Assembly (NCBI GenBank): GCA_910580225.1
Contig: CAJTXE010000013.1
Coordinates: 1 to 64,000, forward strand
Reading direction: 5' to 3'
Length of the DNA stretch: 64,000 nucleotides
Origin: an uncultured Acetatifactor sp.
Lineage (GTDB): Bacteria > Bacillota > Clostridia > Lachnospirales > Lachnospiraceae
Within the stretch, counting starts at the first letter, position 1. Each line of letters begins with the position of its first letter. Below are positions 53,257-61,534 of this stretch, in pieces. The notes under the pieces are model-generated. The model worked only from the letters and a program-made list of their open reading frames with translations. It did no database searches and was not told the origin of the DNA. Made by a program: the position numbers and the translations under genes.

Positions 53257-53285
53257 TTGACTTTTGGCGGAAAAAGGAATACAAT
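53257..53285 (+). promoter_or_regulatory. sigma-A promoter of the DUF6465 gene
   Basis: TTGACT (53257-53262), 17 bases, TACAAT (53280-53285), 85 bases upstream of the start codon. Both boxes are five of six to consensus. Confidence 0.7.
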
Positions 53286-53369
53286 GCTAAAAGCGGGCCC
53301 GCAATACAACGCAAAAGCCTGTTAACATAAATGATACATGCAAGTATGAGAGAAAGGAAGTTAGTAATT

Positions 53370-53837
53370 ATGGCAAGAAAGAAGGCTGTGGAACCCGCAG
53401 TGAAGACTGTGGAAGCAACAGAGGCTGAAGCTATTGAAACCAAGACAGAAGACATAAAGGCAGAAGATGCAGTAGCGGAGACCACTGAAAAGGCTGCGAA
53501 GCCGAAGAAGGCGCCTGCAAAGAGAAAGACGGCAAAGGATGAGCCTGAGAAGAAGGAAGCACCTGTAAAGAAGGAAACCGTTAAGGCGAAGGCAGCTGTG
53601 AAGGAAAGCACCGGGACGGCTGCGAAAAAAGCGGAGGTGAAGAATACACTTTACATTCAATATGCAGGTAAGTCCATGTCAGAAGAGGACCTGATCAAGA
53701 GTGCCAAGGATATCTGGAAATATGATCTGAAGCGCAAGGCAGGGGAGCTGGAAAGCATTGAGCTTTATGTGAAGCCGGAGGAGAATAAGGTTTATTACGT
53801 TATGAATGAAGACGTAAAGGGATGTTTTGACATTTAG
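53370..53837 (+). CDS. DUF6465-type protein with Lys/Glu/Ala-rich tail
   Basis: A 155-residue protein. The first ~95 residues are low-complexity, alternating Lys, Glu, Ala and Pro (KPKKAPAKRKTAKDEPEKKE), like histone H1-type disordered tails. The last ~60 residues form a small alpha/beta domain (NTLYIQYAGKSMSEEDLIKS; SIELYVKPEENKVYYVMNED), the part I associate with DUF6465, a Clostridia-specific family of unknown role. ATG 53370 is preferred (AAGGAAG upstream). The basic tail suggests nucleic-acid binding, but this is a guess from composition. Confidence 0.75.
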   Translation: MARKKAVEPAVKTVEATEAEAIETKTEDIKAEDAVAETTEKAAKPKKAPAKRKTAKDEPEKKEAPVKKETVKAKAAVKESTGTAAKKAEVKNTLYIQYAGKSMSEEDLIKSAKDIWKYDLKRKAGELESIELYVKPEENKVYYVMNEDVKGCFDI

Positions 53838-53980
53838 AATCAGACAGTAAAGATTCAGGACAGAACATGGTAGAAAGCAGCATCGGAATCAAAACGGTTA
53901 TGCGGGGTTCCAATGCTGTTTTTATTATGTGCAGATTTTGCTTTTTAGAATTTTTTTAGAATTATTTTTAGGAAAATTGG

Positions 53981-54009
53981 TTGACAATGTATAGGGTAAG
54001 TGATATTTT
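53981..54009 (+). promoter_or_regulatory. sigma-A promoter of the heat-shock operon
   Basis: TTGACA (53981-53986), 17 bases, TATTTT (54004-54009), placing the transcription start just upstream of the CIRCE operator so that bound HrcA blocks it. Confidence 0.85.
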
Positions 54010-54023
54010 ATGGTTAGCAGATG

Positions 54024-54050
54024 TTAGCACTCCTTTTGAATGAGTGCTAA
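54024..54050. promoter_or_regulatory. CIRCE operator (HrcA binding site)
   Basis: TTAGCACTC-N9-GAGTGCTAA, an exact match to the CIRCE consensus. HrcA binds it when free of misfolded protein load, repressing the operon; heat stress relieves it. No other CIRCE copy was seen in the window. Confidence 0.98.
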
Positions 54051-54070
54051 TAAAAAGGGAGGCAGCCGGG

Positions 54071-55114
54071 ATGGAGCTGGATGAGAGAAAGAAGAAAATC
54101 CTGCAGGCAGTTATCCGCAACTATCTGGAAACAGGTGAACCGGTTGGCAGCAGGACCATCTCCAAGTATACCGACCTGAATTTAAGTTCTGCTACGATCC
54201 GGAACGAGATGGCTGATCTGGAGGAAATGGGATATATTTTTCAGCCGCATACTTCTGCAGGCCGGATTCCCTCCGACAAAGGGTACCGATTTTATGTGGA
54301 TGCCATGATGGAGGAAAAGGAAAGGGAAGTTGTGGAAATGCGGGAGATGAAGGATATGCTGGTGGAGCGTCAGGGTAAGATCGAGACGCTGCTGAAGCAG
54401 GTGGCGCGGGTTCTGGCACAGAACACACAGTATGCCACTATGATATCTGCTCCCAGAACCAAACGGAGCAAGCTGAAGTTTATTCAGCTGTCCAGAGTGG
54501 ATGCCGGTCAGCTTCTGGCGGTGATCGTTCTGGAAGGCAATGTCATCAAGAACAATATCTTACCTATGGAGGAAGAGCTGGATGATGAGACATTGCTGAA
54601 ACTGAATATCCTGCTGAACACGAATCTGAACGGATTGGCTATTGACGAGATTAATCTGGCCATGATTGCCGTAATGAAGCAGCAGGCAGGGATTCACGGC
54701 CGCATTGTGGGCGAAGTCATTGATGCGGTAGCAGAAGCCATTCGGGCGGAGGATGACCTGGAGATCTATACCAGTGGAACCAATAATATATTCCGTTATC
54801 CGGAGCTGGCGGACCAGCAGAAAGCAAGTGAGCTGATCAATACCTTCGAAGAGAAAAAGCTGCTGGGGGAATTTCTGCAGGAATCTCACACGGAGGTGGA
54901 GGAAACCGGAATTCAGGTGTACATTGGATCAGAGACACCGGTACAGAGCATGAGAGACTGCAGTGTGGTGACAGCAACCTATGAGTTGGGAGGCGGTATG
55001 AAAGGTACGATCGGTATCGTAGGACCCAAGAGGATGGATTATGACAGAGTGGTGACGACACTGAGAACCATACAGACACAGCTTGATGAATTATACAGTG
55101 AAGAAAAAGGATAG
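54071..55114 (+). CDS. hrcA: heat-inducible transcription repressor HrcA
   Basis: A 347-residue repressor. The N-terminal winged helix (MELDERKKKILQAVIRNYLE; GEPVGSRTISKYTDLNLSSA; ATIRNEMADLEEMGYIFQPH) is the classic HrcA start, and the C-terminal GTIGIVGPKRMDYDRVV segment is conserved. It binds CIRCE and is kept active by the GroE chaperonin, giving feedback on heat-shock genes. ATG 54071 is chosen because GGGAGG lies 8 bases upstream; the frame's earlier GTG falls inside CIRCE. First gene of hrcA-grpE-dnaK. Confidence 0.97.
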   Translation: MELDERKKKILQAVIRNYLETGEPVGSRTISKYTDLNLSSATIRNEMADLEEMGYIFQPHTSAGRIPSDKGYRFYVDAMMEEKEREVVEMREMKDMLVERQGKIETLLKQVARVLAQNTQYATMISAPRTKRSKLKFIQLSRVDAGQLLAVIVLEGNVIKNNILPMEEELDDETLLKLNILLNTNLNGLAIDEINLAMIAVMKQQAGIHGRIVGEVIDAVAEAIRAEDDLEIYTSGTNNIFRYPELADQQKASELINTFEEKKLLGEFLQESHTEVEETGIQVYIGSETPVQSMRDCSVVTATYELGGGMKGTIGIVGPKRMDYDRVVTTLRTIQTQLDELYSEEKG

Positions 55115-55181
55115 CAGGAACCGTAAGAACAGGGGAGCGGATAGACAAAAAACGATTGAGGACGTAAAACCAGGAGGAGCT

Positions 55182-55850
55182 ATGGCAGATCAGGAACAGG
55201 AAATAAGCAAAGAAAAAGAGATGGAGACAGCCGGAGCTGATAAGCAGCTCGAAGAGGGAATGGAGACCGGGACAGGAGAAGAGACCGTACAGGAAGGGGA
55301 GATTGATCCGGAAGGCGGAGAGGAAGCGGCACCACCCCCGGAGGGAGAGGATCCCAGAACCTGGGCAGAGAAAAGAGCAGCAAAGAAGCAGGCGAAGCAG
55401 GATAAGAAAGCACAGGGGTACAAGGATCAGATTGAGCAGCTGGAGGACAGGGTCAAACGTCAGCTGGCGGAGTTTGAGAATTTCCGCAACAGGACAGAGA
55501 AAGAAAAGCATGCCATGTTCGAGACAGGTGCAAAGAGTGTCGTTGAAAAGATACTTCCGGTGGTGGACAATTTTGAAAGAGGTCTGGCTACGGTGCCGGA
55601 GGATAAGAAGGAAGATCCTTTTGTAGACGGTATGGAACGCATTTACAGACAGCTGCTCACAGAACTGGAGAACATTGGTGTGAAACCTATCGAGGCAGTA
55701 GGAAAAGAATTTGACCCCAATCTGCACAACGCGGTCATGCAGGTGGAAAGTGAGGAGTATGAATCCGGTATTGTGGCCCAGGAGCTGCAGAAAGGATATA
55801 CTTACCATGAAGGCGTGGTAAGACACTCCATGGTAGCGGTAGTACAATAG
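55182..55850 (+). CDS. grpE: nucleotide exchange factor GrpE
   Basis: A 222-residue co-chaperone that releases ADP from DnaK. The acidic, low-complexity N-terminus (about residues 1-85) is followed by the long dimer helix (YKDQIEQLEDRVKRQLAEFE, then NFRNRTEKEK) and the beta domain that ends with the family signature GYTYHEGVVRHSMVAVVQ. ATG 55182 is preferred since AGGAGGAGC lies just upstream. The gap to hrcA is 67 bases, with no terminator. Confidence 0.96.
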   Translation: MADQEQEISKEKEMETAGADKQLEEGMETGTGEETVQEGEIDPEGGEEAAPPPEGEDPRTWAEKRAAKKQAKQDKKAQGYKDQIEQLEDRVKRQLAEFENFRNRTEKEKHAMFETGAKSVVEKILPVVDNFERGLATVPEDKKEDPFVDGMERIYRQLLTELENIGVKPIEAVGKEFDPNLHNAVMQVESEEYESGIVAQELQKGYTYHEGVVRHSMVAVVQ

Positions 55851-56036
55851 CAGGCAGACCGAGACTGTTGTACAGAAGGGCAGGGAGTTTCCTTCGGCAT
55901 AAACAGGTCAGGAATTACCCACAGAATGCTGCCGGGAAAGTACCAGGGCAGTGATGTGGTTTGTCATAAGAATAGAACAGATGCTTTGAGAAATCAGCAT
56001 CGCAGTGAACTTATTATTTAGGAGGACAAAGAAGAA

Positions 56037-57908
56037 ATGAGCAAGATTATCGGGATCGACTTAGGTACGACAAACAGCTGTGTTGCAGTGATGGAAGGTG
56101 GAAAACCCACCGTTATAGCCAATGCAGAAGGCGCAAGGACCACACCTTCCGTAGTGGCATTTACAAAGACCGGAGAGAGGCTGGTAGGCGAGCCTGCAAA
56201 GCGTCAGGCAGTTACCAATGCTGAGAAAACCATTGCTTCTATTAAGAGAGACATGGGTACGGATAACGGACGTTCTATTGACGGCAAGAAATATTCCCCT
56301 CAGCAGATTTCCGCAATGATTCTGCAGAAGCTGAAGGCAGATGCAGAGAGTTATCTGGGGGAGAAGGTGGGAGAAGCAGTCATTACGGTTCCCGCATATT
56401 TCAATGACGCTCAGCGTCAGGCTACAAAAGACGCAGGCAAAATTGCCGGTCTGGAGGTAAAGCGTATTATTAACGAGCCTACGGCGGCGGCACTGGCATA
56501 TGGTCTTGACAACGAAAAGGAACAGAAGATCATGGTATACGATCTGGGCGGCGGTACCTTTGATGTGTCCATCATCGAGATCGGCGACGGCGTCATAGAG
56601 GTTCTTGCAACAAACGGTGATACGCATCTGGGCGGCGACGACTTCGATAATAAGATCATCCAGTGGATGCTGGCAGAGTTCAAGAAGACGGAAGGCGTTG
56701 ATTTAAGCGGTGACAAAATGGCAATGCAGAGACTGAAGGAAGCCGCCGAGAAGGCAAAGAAAGAGCTTTCCAGTGCCATGACTACCAATATTAACCTGCC
56801 GTTTATCACTGCAACAGCAGAGGGACCCAAGCATTTTGATATGAACTTAAGCCGTGCACAGTTTGATGAACTGACCCATGACCTGGTGGAAAAGACGGCC
56901 ATCCCCGTACAGAATGCCATGAGAGATGCAGGACTGACCAATTCTGACCTGGGACAGGTGCTCCTGGTAGGCGGTTCCACCCGTATTCCTGCGGTTCAGG
57001 ATAAGGTCAGACAGATAACAGGCAAGGAGCCCAGCAAGTCTCTCAATCCGGATGAATGTGTGGCAATCGGCGCTTCCGTGCAAGGCGGCAAGCTGGCAGG
57101 CGACGCAGGCGCAGGCGATATCCTTCTGCTGGATGTAACACCGTTGTCTCTGTCCATTGAGACTATGGGTGGTGTTGCTACCAGGCTCATTGAGAGAAAT
57201 ACGACGATTCCTACCAAGCATAGCCAGATTTTCTCTACTGCAGCAGACAATCAGACAGCAGTAGATATTAACGTAGTACAGGGAGAGAGACAGTTTGCGA
57301 GAGACAACAAGTCTCTGGGACAGTTCAGACTGGATGGAATCCCTCCTGCAAGAAGAGGTGTGCCTCAGATCGAGGTTACTTTCGATATCGATGCAAATGG
57401 TATTGTAAATGTATCTGCCAAGGATCTGGGAACCGGTAAGGAGCAGCATATTACCATCACGGCAGGTTCCAATATGTCCGACGACGAAATAGAGAGAGCC
57501 GTGAAAGAAGCCGCGGAGTTTGAAGCACAGGATAAAAAGAGGAAAGAAGCGATAGAGGCCAGAAATGAAGCGGACTCCTTTGTCTTCCAGACAGAGAAGG
57601 CACTTACCGAAGTGGGTGACAAGATCAGCGACAGTGAGAAATCTGCAGTACAGGCAGATCTGGATGCGGTAAAGGCTGTTCTGGATCGGACAAAGGATCA
57701 GGAGATGAGCGACAGCGATGTGGATGAGCTGAAGGCAGCAAAAGAGAAGCTGATGAACAGCGCACAGAGTCTCTTTACCAAGATGTATGAGAACATGCAG
57801 CAGGCACAGGGAGGTGCCGCTGGGCCGGATATGAGCGGTGCCGCCGGTGCGGGAAACGGTTCGGCTCCTGATGATGATGTAATTGACGGAGATTTCCGTG
57901 AGGTATAG
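56037..57908 (+). CDS. dnaK: molecular chaperone DnaK (Hsp70)
   Basis: A 623-residue Hsp70. The nucleotide-binding domain has IIGIDLGTTNSCVAV at the start, YDLGGGTFDVSI and GGSTRIPAVQ; the substrate domain carries DVTPLSLSIETMGGV and the helical lid follows. The C-terminal tail is Gly/Ala-rich and ends in a DDDVIDGDFREV motif close to the conserved EEVD-like bacterial tail. The 24-residue insertion of Gram-negative DnaK is absent, as expected in Firmicutes. AGGAGG lies 15-10 bases before the ATG. It works with DnaJ and GrpE encoded on either side. Confidence 0.99.
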   Translation: MSKIIGIDLGTTNSCVAVMEGGKPTVIANAEGARTTPSVVAFTKTGERLVGEPAKRQAVTNAEKTIASIKRDMGTDNGRSIDGKKYSPQQISAMILQKLKADAESYLGEKVGEAVITVPAYFNDAQRQATKDAGKIAGLEVKRIINEPTAAALAYGLDNEKEQKIMVYDLGGGTFDVSIIEIGDGVIEVLATNGDTHLGGDDFDNKIIQWMLAEFKKTEGVDLSGDKMAMQRLKEAAEKAKKELSSAMTTNINLPFITATAEGPKHFDMNLSRAQFDELTHDLVEKTAIPVQNAMRDAGLTNSDLGQVLLVGGSTRIPAVQDKVRQITGKEPSKSLNPDECVAIGASVQGGKLAGDAGAGDILLLDVTPLSLSIETMGGVATRLIERNTTIPTKHSQIFSTAADNQTAVDINVVQGERQFARDNKSLGQFRLDGIPPARRGVPQIEVTFDIDANGIVNVSAKDLGTGKEQHITITAGSNMSDDEIERAVKEAAEFEAQDKKRKEAIEARNEADSFVFQTEKALTEVGDKISDSEKSAVQADLDAVKAVLDRTKDQEMSDSDVDELKAAKEKLMNSAQSLFTKMYENMQQAQGGAAGPDMSGAAGAGNGSAPDDDVIDGDFREV

Positions 57909-57978
57909 GTGCAGGAAGACCGAATGTATATGAGAAGAATAGTCAAAAACCGGCGTTCTTCCCGAAAGGATTCTAAGG

Positions 57979-58005
57979 AAACGGTGTCGCAAACGGCACC
58001 GTTTT
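57979..58005 (+). terminator. hairpin between dnaK and dnaJ
   Basis: AAACGGTG (57979-57986) pairs with CACCGTTT (57997-58004), followed by only a short T-run. It is a modest terminator that could lower dnaJ transcription relative to dnaK. Confidence 0.6.
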
Positions 58006-58086
58006 CGCAAGTTTACTGCTGCTTTGTCCAGAAGGGGCCATGCAGCAGAAGTGGAAAAGAAATTGAAGTTTGCTTGTAATAAAGGA

Positions 58087-58115
58087 TTGAATAAGTGCGC
58101 AAAATGTGGTAATTT
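58087..58115 (+). promoter_or_regulatory. possible separate promoter for dnaJ
   Basis: TTGAAT (58087-58092), 17 bases, TAATTT (58110-58115), between the dnaK-dnaJ hairpin and the dnaJ start. It would give dnaJ CIRCE-independent basal expression. Confidence 0.35.
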
Positions 58116-58158
58116 AGAATAGTGTGTAAAAAAGAAGGGAACACATAAGGAGTTTATT

Positions 58159-59328
58159 ATGGCAGAGCAGAAGCGAGACTATTATGAAGTCCTTGGCGTG
58201 GACAGAGGGGCAGATGAAGCCGCAATTAAAAAAGCATACCGCGTTCTGGCGAAGAAGTATCATCCGGACATGAACCCCGGAGATGCAGAGGCGGAGAAGA
58301 AATTTAAAGAAGCTTCGGAGGCGTACGCCGTGTTGACCGATCCGGATAAGAGGCGTCAGTATGACCAGTTTGGGCATGCTGCTTTTGAAGGCGGCCCAGG
58401 CGGTGCAGGAGGCTTTGATTTCAGCGGAACCGATTTCGGCGATATTTTCGGTGATATTTTTGGGGATTTATTTGGCGGCGGACGCAGCAGATCCCGCAGC
58501 AACGGTCCTATGAAGGGAGCAAATCTGAGGACCAGCGTGCGGATTACTTTCGAGGAAGCGGTATTCGGCTGCAAGAAAGAGATTGAACTGAATGTGAAGG
58601 AGACCTGTAAGACCTGTAACGGATCCGGAGCAAAGCCGGGAACCAGCCCTGAGACCTGTCCGAAATGCGGTGGTAAGGGACAGGTGATGTTTACACAGCA
58701 GTCTCTGTTTGGTACAGTGCGGAATGTCCAGACCTGTCCGGATTGCCAGGGCAGCGGCAAGATCATTAAGGAAAAATGTGCCGATTGCCGGGGAACGGGA
58801 TACATTGCCATGAAGAAGAGGTATTCTGTTGATATTCCGGCTGGAATTGACAATGGACAGTCCACCCGCATGCCTGGTCTGGGAGAGCCCGGCATCAATG
58901 GCGGTCCCAGGGGAGATGTGCTGATTGAAGTGATCGTAGGGAGACATCCTATTTTCCAGAGGCAGGATTTCGATATTTATTCCACAGTGCCGGTTTCTTT
59001 TGCCGTTGCGGCTCTGGGGGGTGAAGTGATGATTGATACGGTGGACGGAAAAGTGATCTATGATGTGAAAGCAGGGACGCAGACGGATACCAGAATCAGG
59101 CTTCGCGGTAAGGGTGTGCCGTCTTGGCGGAACAGGGATGTGCGCGGAGATCATTACGTCACACTTGTAGTACAGGTTCCGGATAAGATGAAGCCGGAGG
59201 CAAAGGAATTGTTGCGTCAGTTTGATGAGCTTACAGGAAATTCCCTGAATGCTGCCAAGACTGTTACAGAGCAGGAGCAGCATGCCAATGAGGGCAGAGA
59301 AGGGAAAAAGAAGAAATTCTGGAAATAA
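58159..59328 (+). CDS. dnaJ: chaperone protein DnaJ
   Basis: A 389-residue type I Hsp40. The J domain (residues 1-70) contains the HPD loop in KKYHPDMNPGD; a Gly/Phe-rich region follows (FGDIFGDIFGDLFGGG). Four zinc-binding C-x2-C-x-G-x-G repeats lie near residues 150-220 (CKTCNGSGAKPG, CPKCGGKGQV, CPDCQGSGKI, CADCRGTGYI). The C-terminal substrate domains are complete. It delivers unfolded proteins to DnaK. The 250-base gap from dnaK holds a hairpin and a possible own promoter. Confidence 0.98.
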   Translation: MAEQKRDYYEVLGVDRGADEAAIKKAYRVLAKKYHPDMNPGDAEAEKKFKEASEAYAVLTDPDKRRQYDQFGHAAFEGGPGGAGGFDFSGTDFGDIFGDIFGDLFGGGRSRSRSNGPMKGANLRTSVRITFEEAVFGCKKEIELNVKETCKTCNGSGAKPGTSPETCPKCGGKGQVMFTQQSLFGTVRNVQTCPDCQGSGKIIKEKCADCRGTGYIAMKKRYSVDIPAGIDNGQSTRMPGLGEPGINGGPRGDVLIEVIVGRHPIFQRQDFDIYSTVPVSFAVAALGGEVMIDTVDGKVIYDVKAGTQTDTRIRLRGKGVPSWRNRDVRGDHYVTLVVQVPDKMKPEAKELLRQFDELTGNSLNAAKTVTEQEQHANEGREGKKKKFWK

Positions 59329-59444
59329 GAAAAAGATATAAGATAAAAAGCATTTAAGCTGAAAAAGATGCAAGGTTTAGGCTCCGTCAGTCGTATTATA
59401 AGTGTAAATATAAATATACGATATCAAACGGAGGGTAAATCAAA

Positions 59445-60011
59445 ATGAAAAGAAGAAAATTGTTGATTACAGGGGCAGCATTTATATTGCTGGTACAGAC
59501 GGGGCTGACGTCATTGGCATCTGAGCAGAATGTGTTTCCGGCGAAGAATATGCAGGCTGGGATTGGGAAGTATTACTGTGGAAACCATGTGCAGAAGCAT
59601 GTGGGCAGGCATCTGTGTGCAGCAGTAGACGGTAGTGTAGTCTGCGGGCTTGGGATACATCATGGAGTAACCGTGTATACAGATGGAAATAATACCGGCA
59701 ACTGTCATTTTGAGAATGGGTATTGCACAAGCTGGGCGGATACAGATGGAGACGGCTATTGTGATGCATGTAGAAACCCTGTTTTCCGGGAACCTGTACA
59801 GCAGACCAATGCAGGCGGGGGAGACGGGAATGCTGCAGGTTATGGCGCCGGGGGGAATCAGGACAAAGCCGATTACGATACGGCAGCAGGTCAGGGGCAG
59901 AGCAGTGCCGGGGATGGCAGCAGTAATAATGATACCGGCTGGGGTTACGGCTCAATGTCATATGGTTTTGGCTGTGGTTCCGGCCATCATGGGAGAGGAC
60001 ATCATAGATAA
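59445..60011 (+). CDS. secreted Cys/His/Gly-rich protein, unknown
   Basis: A 188-residue protein with a signal peptide (MKRRKLLITGAAFILLVQTG; cleavage likely near residue 25, after ASLAS-like residues). The mature part has paired Cys and His (YYCGNHVQKHVGRHLC; GLGIHHGV; GYCTSWADTDGDGYCDACRN). The DTDGDGYCD stretch resembles a calcium-binding loop. The C-terminal third is Gly/Asp/Asn-rich and ends GHHGRGHHR. These features suggest metal binding or a surface role, but no family is recognised. GGAGGG precedes the start; a terminator follows directly. Confidence 0.7.
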   Translation: MKRRKLLITGAAFILLVQTGLTSLASEQNVFPAKNMQAGIGKYYCGNHVQKHVGRHLCAAVDGSVVCGLGIHHGVTVYTDGNNTGNCHFENGYCTSWADTDGDGYCDACRNPVFREPVQQTNAGGGDGNAAGYGAGGNQDKADYDTAAGQGQSSAGDGSSNNDTGWGYGSMSYGFGCGSGHHGRGHHR

Positions 60012-60024
60012 AGGATACAGAAAG

Positions 60025-60058
60025 AAGCGGCGGCACTTAAGAAAAGCAGCCGCTTTTT
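60025..60058 (+). terminator. rho-independent terminator
   Basis: AAGCGGC (60025-60031) pairs with GCCGCTT (60049-60055), followed by a T-run to 60058. It ends the transcript of the secreted-protein gene. Confidence 0.75.
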
Positions 60059-60160
60059 CGCAATATGCATCTATGTATGTGTAAAGGAACAGCCGGAGAG
60101 GCGCAGGCGCGGAATCATTCTATATGCCTGCAGGGCGGGAAAACAAAGGGCGGTGAATTG

Positions 60161-60634
60161 GTGCGCAGTGAGGTGGAAGTAAACCGTGCAGTGGAACAAT
60201 ACGCAGATATGATACGACGTATCTGTCTGTATCATTTGAAAGATATTGGCGATACGGAAGACATATTTCAGACAGTTTTTCTGAAATATCTGCTATATGA
60301 GGCAGACTTCGAGGATGCTGAGCACGAAAAGGCATGGTTGATCCGGGTGGCAATTAACAGTTGTAAAGACCATCTGAAAAGTCTGTTTCGACGACGGACG
60401 GTATCTTTGGAGGAACTGGGGGAAAAAGAGGCATTTCTGCCGGAACATAGCCAGGTTCTGGATGCGGTGCTGGCTTTGCCGGTAAAGTATAAGGATGCGA
60501 TCTATCTGCATTATTATGAAGGATATTCCGCTGCAGAGATAGGGAGGATCCTGGGAAAGAAGGAAAACACAATTTACTCACTGCTGTCCCGGGGCCGGGC
60601 CATGCTGAAGAAAACATTGGGAGGTGATTTGTAA
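60161..60634 (+). CDS. ECF-type sigma-70 family factor
   Basis: A 157-residue sigma factor. Region 2 is seen in VEQYADMIRRICLYHLKDIG, then DTEDIFQTVFLKYL and EHEKAWLIRVAINSCKDHLK; region 4 in LALPVKYKDAIYLHYYEGYS, then AAEIGRILGKKENTIYSLLS. Regions 1 and 3 are absent, as in ECF factors. I take the GTG at 60161 as start; the frame is open upstream but the added residues do not look like the family. Its stop codon overlaps the next start codon (TAATG), coupling it to an RsgI-like membrane protein that should hold it inactive until a signal arrives. Confidence 0.85.
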   Translation: MRSEVEVNRAVEQYADMIRRICLYHLKDIGDTEDIFQTVFLKYLLYEADFEDAEHEKAWLIRVAINSCKDHLKSLFRRRTVSLEELGEKEAFLPEHSQVLDAVLALPVKYKDAIYLHYYEGYSAAEIGRILGKKENTIYSLLSRGRAMLKKTLGGDL

Positions 60635-61485
60635 TGTATCCATCCAATCGGATCTTTGATGCATTCGATGCTGTGAAAGCGGATGCAGATCTGAAATCCC
60701 TCACAAAAGAATATTTGAAAGCAGCTCGCCGGGATGAGTGCAGTTTCGACAAAAAGAAAAGCCGTCCTGTGTATCGATGGGCATTTGGGGCTGTCTGTGC
60801 CATGTTAGTTCTGGTTTTGGGAATTGGGGGGTATCGTTTCCTGGGTATGCCGGTTTCTTATGTCAGTATTGACGTAAATCCGTCTATTGAACTCGTGTTG
60901 AACCGTTTGGACCGGGTGATTTCGGCAGAAGCATATAATGAAGACGGGGAAACGATATTGAACGCCGTATCAGTCCGGGGGCTGCACTATACAGAGGCGA
61001 TCGACAGAATGGTTGAAAGCGATGTCATGCGGCCTTTTCTGGGGAGAAATGGAGGACTTACCTTTACGGTTGCATCAGACAGCGGTCAGAGGGAGAACAC
61101 ACTGCTTAACGGCATTGAAAATACCCGTGGCTGCCGGGTTCATGGAGGTGTGGGGGTTGGGGCGGATATTAATATGCTTCAGGAAGCGCATGAGAACGGA
61201 CTTTCGCTGGGAAAGTATGCTGCCTATCAGATTTTATTTCAATATGACAGTACTATTACAGCAGAGGATTGTCACAATATGACCATGTGGGAGATTCACA
61301 GGTTGATTGAGGCACATGGGCATGGTGAGGAACAGGAGTCTGGAAACGGGCATTATGAAGAACAGAGAGGCGGCCAACCCAGTGGGAAGACACGGCAGGA
61401 GAATGACAGCGGCAGCGGGCAAGGCGGCCATGGAGGCGGACACCGCAGAAGCGGCAGGCGCAGATTCGGTCATGACTATAAATAG
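60634..61485 (+). CDS. RsgI-like membrane anti-sigma factor
   Basis: A 283-residue protein with a short inside domain (residues 1-48), one membrane helix (about 49-70) and an outside part. Right after the helix is the RsgI-like middle domain (SYVSIDVNPSIELVLNRLDR, then VISAEAYNEDGETIL). In Clostridium-type RsgI systems this outside half senses polysaccharide or a related signal. The tail (about 225-283) is His/Gly/Arg-rich and shows no carbohydrate-binding module. The coupled sigma gene directly upstream makes the pairing clear. Confidence 0.8.
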   Translation: MYPSNRIFDAFDAVKADADLKSLTKEYLKAARRDECSFDKKKSRPVYRWAFGAVCAMLVLVLGIGGYRFLGMPVSYVSIDVNPSIELVLNRLDRVISAEAYNEDGETILNAVSVRGLHYTEAIDRMVESDVMRPFLGRNGGLTFTVASDSGQRENTLLNGIENTRGCRVHGGVGVGADINMLQEAHENGLSLGKYAAYQILFQYDSTITAEDCHNMTMWEIHRLIEAHGHGEEQESGNGHYEEQRGGQPSGKTRQENDSGSGQGGHGGGHRRSGRRRFGHDYK

Positions 61486-61534
61486 AAGGATATTCCCTTT
61501 TCAAATACCTGAAAAAGGAGTATAATCATAATTC

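Noticed and set aside
54837..55847. 336-codon minus-strand frame across hrcA and grpE
   Set aside because: Lies opposite two certain genes and encodes a Leu/Cys/Ser-rich product without family features.
55982..56006. GATGCT/AGCATC hairpin before dnaK
   Set aside because: Only a 6-bp stem without T-run; not enough to propose a terminator or thermosensor.
56847..58010. 387-codon open frame on the minus strand across dnaK
   Set aside because: Antisense to the conserved dnaK gene; long mirror frames arise from its codon bias, and there is no ribosome site or recognisable domain.
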